A stretch of DNA of 64,000 nucleotides from Arthrobacter oryzae. Lineage in GTDB: Bacteria > Actinomycetota > Actinomycetes > Actinomycetales > Micrococcaceae. Shown here piece by piece: positions 25,484-33,471 of this stretch (position 1 is its first letter; each line of letters opens with the position of its first letter). The stretch is taken from the NCBI RefSeq assembly GCF_030718995.1, contig NZ_CP132204.1, positions 2,108,001 to 2,172,000 on the forward strand. Reading direction: 5' to 3'. The position numbers were made by a program, and so were the translations under genes. The notes beneath the pieces were generated by a model that was not told the DNA's origin, did not search any database, and was given only the letters and a program-made list of their open reading frames with translations.

Positions 25484-26493
25484 GAATCCTGCTGTGGCAT
25501 GTCCACGGGTCCTGGACTGATTCGTTCGTCCGTGGACCACACGACTACCTCCTCCCGGTCCTTCCCGGCGGCGGCACCTGGGGGCTTGGCCGTGCGGGCC
25601 GGAACTGGCCCGCGTCGGTCCGCGAGGTGGCCCTGGACAGCCTGGACGCGGACAGCATCGACGCGGTGGTGCTGCAGCGGCCGGAAGAAATGGCCGAGGT
25701 GATCCGCGCCCTGGGCCGGCGGCCGGGGCGTGAGCTCCCCGCGGTGTACGTGGAGCACAACACCCCGAAAGGTGACGTGCCGTTCACGGTGCATCCGCTC
25801 GCGGACCAGGAGGCCATCCCGGTAGTGCACGTCACGCATTTCAACGCCCTGTTCTGGGACAACGGCTCAGCCGCCACGACAGTGATCGAACACGGTATCC
25901 CCGACCCCGGCTACCTGTACAGCGGGGAGCTTCCGGAGCTCGCCGTGGTGGTGAACGAACCCGTCCGGCGCGGGCGCGTCACCGGAACGGACCTGCTCCC
26001 GCAGTTCGCCACTGCCGCACCCCTGCAGGTTTTCGGCATGGGCGGGGACGGGCTTCCCGTGCACACGGGCCTGCCGCCCTCCCGGCTGACCGTCCGCGGT
26101 GACCTCGCCACGGCCGCGCTACACCGCGAACTGGCACGCTGCCGCGTGTATGTCCACCCGCTCCGCTGGACCTCGCTGGGGCTGGCGCTGCTCGAAGCCA
26201 TGCACCTTGGTATGCCGGTCCTGGTGCTGGCAACCACCGAAGCCGCGCGGGCGGTTCCGCCCGGGGCCGGTGCAATCTCAACGGATGTCGGGGAGCTGGT
26301 CCGTCAGGCCGGGATCCTGGTCGCGAACCCGGACGAAGCCCGGGCCCGGGGACAGGCTGCCCGCCAGGCAGCCCTGGAACGTTACGGCCTGTCGCGGTTC
26401 CTCGACGCCTGGGACGCCCTTCTTGATGACCTGGTCTCGCCACGGTTCCGAAAATCCCGGATCCTCATTCCTGCGCACGAAAGGAAGCTCTGA
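25480..26493 (+). CDS. GT-B glycosyltransferase (GT4-like)
   Basis: About 337 residues starting at the ATG at 25480, whose TGA overlap with the GT9 gene (ATGA) fixes the start. The C-terminal half has LRWTSLGLALLEAMHLGMPVLVL, the E-x7-E-type donor signature of GT4. The N-terminal half is unusual and begins RILLWHVHGSWTDSFVRGPH. It contains an EHNTPKGDVPF region and an EHGIPDPG step before the donor domain. The donor and acceptor are unknown. It shares a stop/start overlap with the next glycosyltransferase, so the two likely act on one glycan. Confidence 0.82.
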   Translation: MRILLWHVHGSWTDSFVRGPHDYLLPVLPGGGTWGLGRAGRNWPASVREVALDSLDADSIDAVVLQRPEEMAEVIRALGRRPGRELPAVYVEHNTPKGDVPFTVHPLADQEAIPVVHVTHFNALFWDNGSAATTVIEHGIPDPGYLYSGELPELAVVVNEPVRRGRVTGTDLLPQFATAAPLQVFGMGGDGLPVHTGLPPSRLTVRGDLATAALHRELARCRVYVHPLRWTSLGLALLEAMHLGMPVLVLATTEAARAVPPGAGAISTDVGELVRQAGILVANPDEARARGQAARQAALERYGLSRFLDAWDALLDDLVSPRFRKSRILIPAHERKL

Positions 26494-27743
26494 TGAGAAT
26501 TTCCATGGTTTCCGAACATGCCAGCCCCCTGGCGGCGCTGGGAGGGGTGGACGCCGGCGGCCAGAACGTGCACGTGGCCGCGCTGTCCACAGCACTGGCG
26601 CGGCTCGGCCACCACGTCACCGTTTACACCCGGAAGGACGACGCCGGGCTCCCGCCCCGCGTCCGCATCCTGCCGCGGCTTGAGGTGGTGCACGTTGCGG
26701 CGGGCCCGGCCTGCCACGTTCCCAAGGATGAGCTCCTGCCCCATATGGACAGGCTCGCTGAGGGGATAGCCGATGACTGGGGCGACCGGCCGCCGGACGT
26801 AGTACACGCGCATTTTTGGATGTCCGGCCTGGCTGCGCTGGACGCGGCCCGGCGCAGCGGGACGAGTGTGCCGATGGTGCAGACCTTCCATGCACTGGGC
26901 ACGGTCAAGCGGCGCCATCAGGGATCGGAGGACACCAGTCCCCGGCAGCGGCGATGGCTGGAACCAGCCGTGGGCCGTGCCGCGGACCGCATTATTGCCA
27001 CCTGTTCGGATGAAGTGTTCGAGCTGAAGGCGATGGGCATCGACACCCCCAAAATTTCCATCGCTCCCTGCGGCGTGGACCTGGATCTGTTCCGCCGCTC
27101 CGGGCCTGCCGAACCCCGGCGCCGCAGCCACCGGATCCTCTCCGTCGGCCGTTTGGTCCCGCGCAAGGGCGTGGACCTGGTGATCCGTGCACTGCCCCTG
27201 CTTCGTGAGGCGGGATTCGACGACGTCGAACTTCTGGTCGTGGGCGGCGGGGGCGGAGCCGCGGTGCTCGGCGCGGATCCCGAGGCGCGGCGTCTCGATG
27301 AACTCGCCCGGGAACTCGGCGTCAAGGACCAGGTGACCCTCCGCGGCCAGGTGCCCCGGGAGGACATGCCCGGCATCCTGCGCAGCGCGGACGCTGTGGT
27401 GTGCGCGCCCTGGTACGAGCCCTTCGGCATCGTTCCACTGGAAGCAATGGCCTGCGGCGTCCCTGTGGTGGCCGCCGCCGTTGGCGGACTCACCGACACC
27501 GTGGTGCACGGGGTAACCGGCCTGCACGTCCCGCCCAGGGACCCGGCGGCTATCGCGCGCGCCGTCGGCGAACTCCTCGCCAGCCCGGAGCTCCGGCAGG
27601 AACTGGGACGGGCCGGCCAGCGGCGGGCGCGCTCCCGCTACTCGTGGGACCGCGTGGCCGCCGAAACAGAAAAGGCCTACCAGCAGGCCCTTGCCGCCAC
27701 TGCGGATGCCCGGCTGGAACCGATGGAGGGGGCGGCACTGTGA
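26493..27743 (+). CDS. Glycosyltransferase family 4
   Basis: A 416-residue GT4 enzyme similar to mycothiol or sucrose-phosphate synthase types. GGVDAGGQNVHVAALSTALA is the acceptor-side Gly-rich loop. SVGRLVPRKGVDLVIRAL and EPFGIVPLEAMACGVPVVA supply the donor-binding motif. It begins at the last base of the previous stop (TGATG). The conserved features resemble MshA, but the context is a heptose operon, so I do not call it MshA. Confidence 0.88.
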   Translation: MRISMVSEHASPLAALGGVDAGGQNVHVAALSTALARLGHHVTVYTRKDDAGLPPRVRILPRLEVVHVAAGPACHVPKDELLPHMDRLAEGIADDWGDRPPDVVHAHFWMSGLAALDAARRSGTSVPMVQTFHALGTVKRRHQGSEDTSPRQRRWLEPAVGRAADRIIATCSDEVFELKAMGIDTPKISIAPCGVDLDLFRRSGPAEPRRRSHRILSVGRLVPRKGVDLVIRALPLLREAGFDDVELLVVGGGGGAAVLGADPEARRLDELARELGVKDQVTLRGQVPREDMPGILRSADAVVCAPWYEPFGIVPLEAMACGVPVVAAAVGGLTDTVVHGVTGLHVPPRDPAAIARAVGELLASPELRQELGRAGQRRARSRYSWDRVAAETEKAYQQALAATADARLEPMEGAAL

Positions 27744-28486
27744 CTACTGAATCGCGTCTCCGCGCGGACGAACGTCCGGTCCTGTCGCACCGCGTTGTCC
27801 CTCCACCCGCCGCGGCAGCCCCTAACAGGGCCGGATCCGGCAGCACTACCGTGTACGGACTGGCGGCTCAAAACACCCGGCCCGACTCGGTCTACGCCGT
27901 CCAGGAACACCTCGACAACCTGGTTCCGGCGCTGGTGTCCCTGCGCAGCCAGGCCTACCATCTGGCGGCCTGGGGCGAGGAACTGGCACGCAGGCTGCTG
28001 CGGGGCCAGCGGCTGCTCGCAGCCGGCAACGGCGGCTCGGCCGCGGAAGCCCAGCACCTGACGGCGGAACTGGTGGGCCGCTTCGACGGAGAACGGGTGC
28101 CGTTCTCCGCCATCTCCCTCCACGCGGAGACCTCCGCCGTGACCGCGATAGCGAACGACTACGGTTTCGAGGAGCTTTTCGCCCGGCAGGTCCGGGCCCA
28201 CGGGCGCTCGGGCGACGTGCTGATCCTGCTGTCCACGAGCGGAAAGAGTCCCAACCTCCTGCGCGCCGCCGAGGCCGCCGCGAGGCTGAATGTCACCACG
28301 TGGGCGCTCACCGGGCCGGGACCCAACCCCCTGGCGTCCCGCTGCGACGAGGCCGTAACCATTGACGCTCTGTCCGCCAACGCCCAGGAAGGCCATCTCA
28401 TTGCCCTGCATGCCGTCTGCCGGGCCTTCGACGCGGAGGTGGCCGCGCGCGCCCGGATCGGGTCCTGCCCCGGGAGCATGCCATGA
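27740..28486 (+). CDS. gmhA: Sedoheptulose 7-phosphate isomerase (SIS domain)
   Basis: About 248 residues from a GTG that overlaps the previous stop. The SIS domain shows AGNGGSAAEAQHLTAELVGRF, then ILLSTSGKSPNLLRAA and a C-terminal AQEGHLIALHAVCRAFD, all in line with GmhA. GmhA converts sedoheptulose 7-phosphate to D-glycero-D-manno-heptose 7-phosphate. The first 50 residues are extra and low in conservation. It overlaps the next gene (hldE) by ATGA, so the isomerase and kinase are translated together. Confidence 0.87.
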   Translation: MTTESRLRADERPVLSHRVVPPPAAAAPNRAGSGSTTVYGLAAQNTRPDSVYAVQEHLDNLVPALVSLRSQAYHLAAWGEELARRLLRGQRLLAAGNGGSAAEAQHLTAELVGRFDGERVPFSAISLHAETSAVTAIANDYGFEELFARQVRAHGRSGDVLILLSTSGKSPNLLRAAEAAARLNVTTWALTGPGPNPLASRCDEAVTIDALSANAQEGHLIALHAVCRAFDAEVAARARIGSCPGSMP

Positions 28487-29880
28487 AGATCGTTGTAGTG
28501 GGAGATGTGCTCCTGGACGTCGACATCGACGGCGAGGCCACCCGCCTCTGCCCTGACGCGCCGGTTCCCGTGGTGGACGTTTCGAACGTCCGACGGCGGG
28601 CCGGCGGCGCCGGGCTTGTGGCCCGGATGCTGGCCGGTGACGGGCACAGTGTCACCCTCCTGACTGTCCTCGCTGACGACGACGCGGCCTTGCATCTCGA
28701 ACGGGCCCTTGAGGGCATCACCGTGGTGGCAGGAGCGTCGGGGGCACCCACCCCCGTCAAGACGCGGGTGCGGGCCGAGGGCCACCCGGTGGTCCGGTTC
28801 GACGAAGGATGCGCCCCGCCGCCACCCCCTGGTGTGTCGCCCGCCATGCTGCACGCACTGGAACGCGCTGCGGTGATCGTGGTGGCGGACTACGGCAGGG
28901 GCCTTGCCGCCAATGCGGAGCTGAGGGCCGTGCTCGCTGAGCTCGCCGGGCGTATTCCCATCGTGTGGGATCCCCACCGGGCGGGCGCGCCACCTGTGCC
29001 CGGTGTGGCCGTGGTGACGCCCAATCTCGCGGAGGCGAAAGCCTTTGCCCGGACCTTCGCCTTGGCGGCGGGCGGGGCAGAGGGAGGCAGTGACCCCGGA
29101 AACGCAGACCCCGGGGCACTCGCCCGGTCCCTCCGGGAGCGCTGGCACAGCAAAGCAGTCATGGTCACCCTGGGCAGCCAGGGCGCGATGCTGGTCCACG
29201 ACGACGGCCAGCCTCCCTTGCCCATACCGGCGCCGAAAACCACTGTGACCGATCCCTGCGGCGCCGGGGACAGGCTGGCGGCCAGCCTTGCCGTGCACCT
29301 GATGGAAGGCCACACGCTCGACGTGGCGGCGGTGGTGGCCGTCCGGGAGGCCGCGTCCTTCCTCCGGCTCGGCGGCGTTGGCGCAATGGCCGGAGAGCCG
29401 AAGCCGGTCAAGCTGCACGGACGGTACACGGACGCACTGGCACTGGCCCGCAACGTGCATGAGGCAGGCGGGATCGTTGTGGCCACGGGCGGCTGCTTCG
29501 ACCTGCTGCACGCAGGGCACACACGTGCCCTGGCCGCGGCCCGCAGCCTTGGCGACTGCCTCATTGTTTGCCTGAACTCCGATGAATCGGTGCGCCGGAT
29601 CAAGGGCCCGGACCGTCCCATCCTCAACCAGGAAGACCGGACCGAACTGCTGCTGGCACTGGAGTTCGTGGACGCCGTGATGGTGTTCGACGAGGACACG
29701 CCCGAAGCCTGCCTGGCCGCGCTGCAGCCCGATTTGTGGGTGAAAGGCGGCGACTATGACGTCACGCAGCTGCCGGAAACAGCCCTGGTGGAAAGCTGGG
29801 GCGGACGCTGCACCACTGTGCCCTACCACCCCTCCCGTTCCACCACCGACCTCGCCGACGCGCTCTCGCGCGTCAGCTGA
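28483..29880 (+). CDS. hldE: Bifunctional heptose 7-phosphate kinase / 1-phosphate adenylyltransferase A
   Basis: A 465-residue fusion like HldE. The N-terminal PfkB-type kinase (1-310) has VVGDVLLDVDIDG, the glycine pair GGAG and the catalytic motif TDPCGAGDRLA. The C-terminal nucleotidyltransferase (about 325-465) has GGCFDLLHAGHTRALA, LNSDESVRRIKGPDRP and WVKGGDYDVTQLPET. It would phosphorylate heptose 7-phosphate at O-1 and, after GmhB, add AMP. A second, more canonical copy lies at 33468. This one is more divergent in the N-terminal half, so it may use another sugar. Confidence 0.85.
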   Translation: MKIVVVGDVLLDVDIDGEATRLCPDAPVPVVDVSNVRRRAGGAGLVARMLAGDGHSVTLLTVLADDDAALHLERALEGITVVAGASGAPTPVKTRVRAEGHPVVRFDEGCAPPPPPGVSPAMLHALERAAVIVVADYGRGLAANAELRAVLAELAGRIPIVWDPHRAGAPPVPGVAVVTPNLAEAKAFARTFALAAGGAEGGSDPGNADPGALARSLRERWHSKAVMVTLGSQGAMLVHDDGQPPLPIPAPKTTVTDPCGAGDRLAASLAVHLMEGHTLDVAAVVAVREAASFLRLGGVGAMAGEPKPVKLHGRYTDALALARNVHEAGGIVVATGGCFDLLHAGHTRALAAARSLGDCLIVCLNSDESVRRIKGPDRPILNQEDRTELLLALEFVDAVMVFDEDTPEACLAALQPDLWVKGGDYDVTQLPETALVESWGGRCTTVPYHPSRSTTDLADALSRVS

Positions 29881-29914
29881 ATTCCGAACAGAACTCCCGA
29901 ATGAAAGGAACACC

Positions 29915-30631
29915 ATGACTGACGAGACTTCCCGCCAGGCTTCTTTCCGTCCCGGGCGGGTGCTGGTGACCGGAGGAGCCTCCGGCCTTGGCGCCGCCGT
30001 CGTCGAGGCTGTACTGGGTGCGGGCGGCACGCCCGTGGTGCTGGACCGGGACATCCGCAACGTCGCGGCCGCCAAAGCTTTCGAGGTGGACGTCGCGGAC
30101 CGCGTTGCCGTCAGCGCGGCAGTGCAGGAAGCGGCCGAAACGCTGGGAGGGCTGGACGCCGTCGTGACTGCCGCCGGAATAGACCGCTGCGGCAAGCTGG
30201 AGGACGTCCCGGCCACAGACTGGGAGCAGGTGGTCCTGGTGAACCTGTTCGGCACGGTGTCCGTGGTGCGCGCGGCCCTGCCGTACCTCAAGGCTTCCGG
30301 CGGCCGGGTGGTCACCGTGGCCTCAACCCTGGGCAAGCGGGCCCTCCCCGAGGCATCGGCGTACTGCGCTTCGAAGTTCGGGGTGGTGGGCTTCAGCCAC
30401 GCGCTGGCCGCCGAAACAGGGGGCGAGATCGGCGTGACCACCATGATCCCCGGCGGCATGAAGACCCGGTTCTTCGACGATCGCGCGGAGAAGTACAAGC
30501 CCCAGGACGATTCCCGGCTGAACGACCCCGCCAACGTGGCCCGGGCGATCCTTTTCGCACTGTCCCAACCGCGGGGTTGTGAGGTCAGGGAAATGCTGGT
30601 CTGCCACGAAGATGAGGGCTCGTGGCCATGA
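29915..30631 (+). CDS. Short-chain dehydrogenase/reductase in the heptose operon
   Basis: About 238 residues starting at the ATG at 29915 after AAAGGAA. It is a classical SDR: VTGGASGLGAAVVEA, catalytic Ser and YCASKFGVVGFSHAL (YxxxK), and a PGGMKTRF loop. It lies 34 bases after hldE on the same strand. It is not an extended-type SDR and so is not the usual HldD epimerase; it could oxidise or reduce a heptose-derived sugar (inference). Its end overlaps the convergent GT9 gene by 47 bases. Confidence 0.85.
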   Translation: MTDETSRQASFRPGRVLVTGGASGLGAAVVEAVLGAGGTPVVLDRDIRNVAAAKAFEVDVADRVAVSAAVQEAAETLGGLDAVVTAAGIDRCGKLEDVPATDWEQVVLVNLFGTVSVVRAALPYLKASGGRVVTVASTLGKRALPEASAYCASKFGVVGFSHALAAETGGEIGVTTMIPGGMKTRFFDDRAEKYKPQDDSRLNDPANVARAILFALSQPRGCEVREMLVCHEDEGSWP

Positions 30632-31778
30632 GCAGGCGCACGTCGCTGTAGACATTCTCGGGGCGGACCCCGGCCACCAGCGAACTGTCATGGGCGCAGC
30701 GCGGAGCGGTCCAGCCCACCTGCGTAACGTCCGCCCCGCACTCCGGGCAGTGCGTCACCCAGGAGAGGTGGACACGATGCAGGCTCCTGCCCAGGGGGCC
30801 GGCGTTGATCAGGTTCCCTGCCCAGTAGATCCCAACGGTGGGCGTTCCCAGGGCCTGGGCAAGGTGGCGCGGACCGCTGTCGTTGGCCACCATGACGTCA
30901 GCGCGGACCAGCAGCGCCGCCAGGGTGCCGAGGTCCGCTTCGCCGGCAATCGACCGGACCAGGCCTGCCCCGGCGCCGGCGGACTCGGCGCCGGCCACGA
31001 TGTCGGCTGCCAGCTGGCGCTCGCTGTGGTCACCCGTTACCAGCACCTGGCAGCCATCGGCAGCACAGGCCGCTGCCAGTTCGGCGAAATGCCCGGCGGG
31101 CCAGCGCCGGCGCGGATCCGTCGCACCGGGATGGATCACGACGACGGGACCCGCCTTCCGCCCGGCCGTCCCGGCCCGGGCGTTTGCTGCCTGATCCAGC
31201 AGCCCGTCGGCCGCGGCGGCGAACCGGGCCAGGGGTTCTAGGCTTGCCTCCAGCCCCACCGGCGGCGCACCGGCGAGGCCTGCCACTTCGAGCGCCCGCA
31301 ACGGCTCGTGCTGGTAGTACGCGTAGGGCAGATTGCGCTCCAACGGTGTGGCGTCCGGCGTTTGCGTGCCCACGGTGTGGCGCGCGCCCAGCCGCAGGAG
31401 GAACGGATTGGAGTGCCGGCCGCCGCCGTGCAGCTGGAGCGCCAGGTCGAAAGCCTCCCGCCGCATGTCGGCAAAGAAGGTGTCCACGGCGGCCGGATCC
31501 TCCTGCCCGGGACGGACGCCCTCCGCGTAGGGCAGGATCCGGACGTCATCGACCGGCCCAGCAGTTCCCTGCACCAGCGAGGCATGCAGCGGGGTCCCCA
31601 ACACAGTCACGGTGGAACCCGGGTAGGCGGCCTTCAGCGCGGAGACCGCCGGGAGGGCGAACATCAGGTCGCCGAGCCCGCCGCCGCGCAGCACGGCGAT
31701 GCGGGAAACGCCGTCGAATTTCCCGAGCACGGGGCCCACGCCCCTGCCCGCCGCGTGGTCCCTGATTGTTCCTTCCAA
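30585..31778 (-). CDS. Glycosyltransferase family 9 (heptosyltransferase-like) C
   Basis: About 397 residues. The hallmark RIAVLRGGGLGDLMFALPAVSAL begins near residue 22. The donor-side domain has VVIHPGATDPRRRWP and ANDSGPRHLAQALGTPTVGIYWAG. A C-terminal CPECGADV...CAHDSS region adds extra cysteines. I choose the TTG at 31778 because AGGAGGGG precedes it; upstream frames lack conservation. It is the third GT9 in the region and is divergent from the aldehyde dehydrogenase and hldE B operon. Confidence 0.82.
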   Translation of the reverse strand: MEGTIRDHAAGRGVGPVLGKFDGVSRIAVLRGGGLGDLMFALPAVSALKAAYPGSTVTVLGTPLHASLVQGTAGPVDDVRILPYAEGVRPGQEDPAAVDTFFADMRREAFDLALQLHGGGRHSNPFLLRLGARHTVGTQTPDATPLERNLPYAYYQHEPLRALEVAGLAGAPPVGLEASLEPLARFAAAADGLLDQAANARAGTAGRKAGPVVVIHPGATDPRRRWPAGHFAELAAACAADGCQVLVTGDHSERQLAADIVAGAESAGAGAGLVRSIAGEADLGTLAALLVRADVMVANDSGPRHLAQALGTPTVGIYWAGNLINAGPLGRSLHRVHLSWVTHCPECGADVTQVGWTAPRCAHDSSLVAGVRPENVYSDVRLLMATSPHLRGRPAFP

Positions 31779-32055
31779 GGCGTTCCCCTCCTGCCGCCGC
31801 ACGCTGCCGTCCACAGCCCGGAGCGGTGATCCTGTGTGGGGGCCACCATAGTTCGGATCAGGGCGCGTGGCTATCGCCGCTATTGGGCCCCTGGGCAAAA
31901 CCCGCCGGGGATAACCGCCGGCCAAAATCCGGGGCGTCCGACGGGTGTAAACGGGGCTGCTGCGGGGTACGGGACTGCTCATAGGGGCCGGTTCGCCCGT
32001 CAGGCCCTGCAGCTGCCCGGCAGGGTGCCACGGCCGTCTCTTCGGAAGGAGTTCC

Positions 32056-33471
32056 ATGTCCGCGATCGTCCAGCGCATGCACCACAGCGCCAGTGAACTG
32101 ATAGTCATCCGCGACCCCCGCACCGGCGAGGAAGTGGGTGCAGTGCCCGAAGCTTTGCCCCGCCACGTCCGCACGGCCGTCAATGCCTCGCGGGCAGCTT
32201 TTCACAGCTGGGCCGCCACCCCGCCGGCCGATCGGGGTTCGTTCCTCCGGGCAGCAGCGCGTGCCTTGGCTGAAGCAGCCCCGGAACTGGCAAGGATGAA
32301 CAACCGGGAGACCGGGCGCCCGGTGGACGAAGCACTGGCCGGAATCGAGGCAGGCGTCGCCACCCTGGAACAATACGCGGAACTTGGGCCGGTCCACCGC
32401 GGGCACAGCCTCCGGGGCCACCCTCTTGCGTCGGACTACACCGTGGCCGAGCCCCGCGGGGTGGCCGTGGTGCTGACGCCGTGGAATGATCCCGTGGCCG
32501 TGGCCTGCGGGCTCATCGGCGCTGCCTTGGTCACCGGTAACACCGTGGTGCATAAGGCCAGCGAGCGCTGCCCGCACCTGGGGACCATGCTGGGGGATGT
32601 GCTGGGCGCGGTTTTCCCGCCTGATGTGCTGATTTCGCTGACCGGCGGCTCCGGCGTCGGCGCCCTGCTGACCGAACAGTCCGGCGTGGATGTGGTGGCG
32701 CACGTCGGCTCCAGCGCGGCAGGCGCGCGGATCGCCAGAGCCTCGAACCTGACTGGGGCGCATGTCATCCGTGAAAACGGCGGGAACGATCCGCTGGTGG
32801 TGGATGACGACGTGGACCCGGACTGGGCAGCGGAGCAGGCGGCCGTGGGCGCGTTCAGCAACAGCGGCCAGATCTGCACGGCCGTTGAACGGATCTACGT
32901 GCACCGGGCCATTGCCGGCGCCTTCTGCGAGGCCCTGGAACAGGCAGCCCGCCGGCGGAACCGGGAGGGCGGGCTGGCGCCCCTGGTTGACGTCCGCCTG
33001 CGCGACGAAGTCCAACGCCAGGTCTACAACGCGCTCCAGGCGGGTGCGCGCGCCGTCGAAGGCGGGTCAGTGCCGGCCGGGCCAGGGGTTTACTATCCAG
33101 CCACGGTGCTGGTGGACTGCACTGCGGACATGGACATCATGGTGGAAGAAACGTTCGGCCCGGTGGCGCCCGTGCAGGTGGTGGACAGCTTTGACGAGGG
33201 ACTCCTGCTGGCCGCCGAGGGACGCTACGGACTGGCCGCAACGGTCCTGACGGGCAGGATCGCCCACGCGCAGCAGGCCATCGCCTCGCTCCCCGTGGGC
33301 ACCGTGAAAATCAACGCTGTGTTCGGCGGCGCGCCCGGAGGGGCGGCCCAGCCGCGCGGTGACAGCGGACACGGTTTTGGGTACGGGCCCGAGCTGCTGG
33401 ACGAGTTCACCCGGGTCAAGGTGGTGCACATGGCGGCGCCGCCCGCGGGCGGCGGAAGCGGCAGGCCATGA
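32056..33471 (+). CDS. Aldehyde dehydrogenase
   Basis: A 471-residue NAD(P)-dependent aldehyde dehydrogenase of the usual size. The signature is TPWNDP near the cofactor site, GSGVGALL, the general-base Glu in RENGGNDPL, and the catalytic Cys in FSNSGQICTAVERIY. The C-terminus is Gly/Pro-rich. A good AAGGAG precedes the ATG. The stop overlaps hldE B by ATGA, which ties it to heptose or a related sugar, for example by oxidising a sugar aldehyde. No substrate is visible in the sequence. Confidence 0.9.
   Translation: MSAIVQRMHHSASELIVIRDPRTGEEVGAVPEALPRHVRTAVNASRAAFHSWAATPPADRGSFLRAAARALAEAAPELARMNNRETGRPVDEALAGIEAGVATLEQYAELGPVHRGHSLRGHPLASDYTVAEPRGVAVVLTPWNDPVAVACGLIGAALVTGNTVVHKASERCPHLGTMLGDVLGAVFPPDVLISLTGGSGVGALLTEQSGVDVVAHVGSSAAGARIARASNLTGAHVIRENGGNDPLVVDDDVDPDWAAEQAAVGAFSNSGQICTAVERIYVHRAIAGAFCEALEQAARRRNREGGLAPLVDVRLRDEVQRQVYNALQAGARAVEGGSVPAGPGVYYPATVLVDCTADMDIMVEETFGPVAPVQVVDSFDEGLLLAAEGRYGLAATVLTGRIAHAQQAIASLPVGTVKINAVFGGAPGGAAQPRGDSGHGFGYGPELLDEFTRVKVVHMAAPPAGGGSGRP

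Noticed and set aside
28159..30534. Minus-strand frame over hldE and the SDR
   Set aside because: Shadow of well-supported plus-strand genes.
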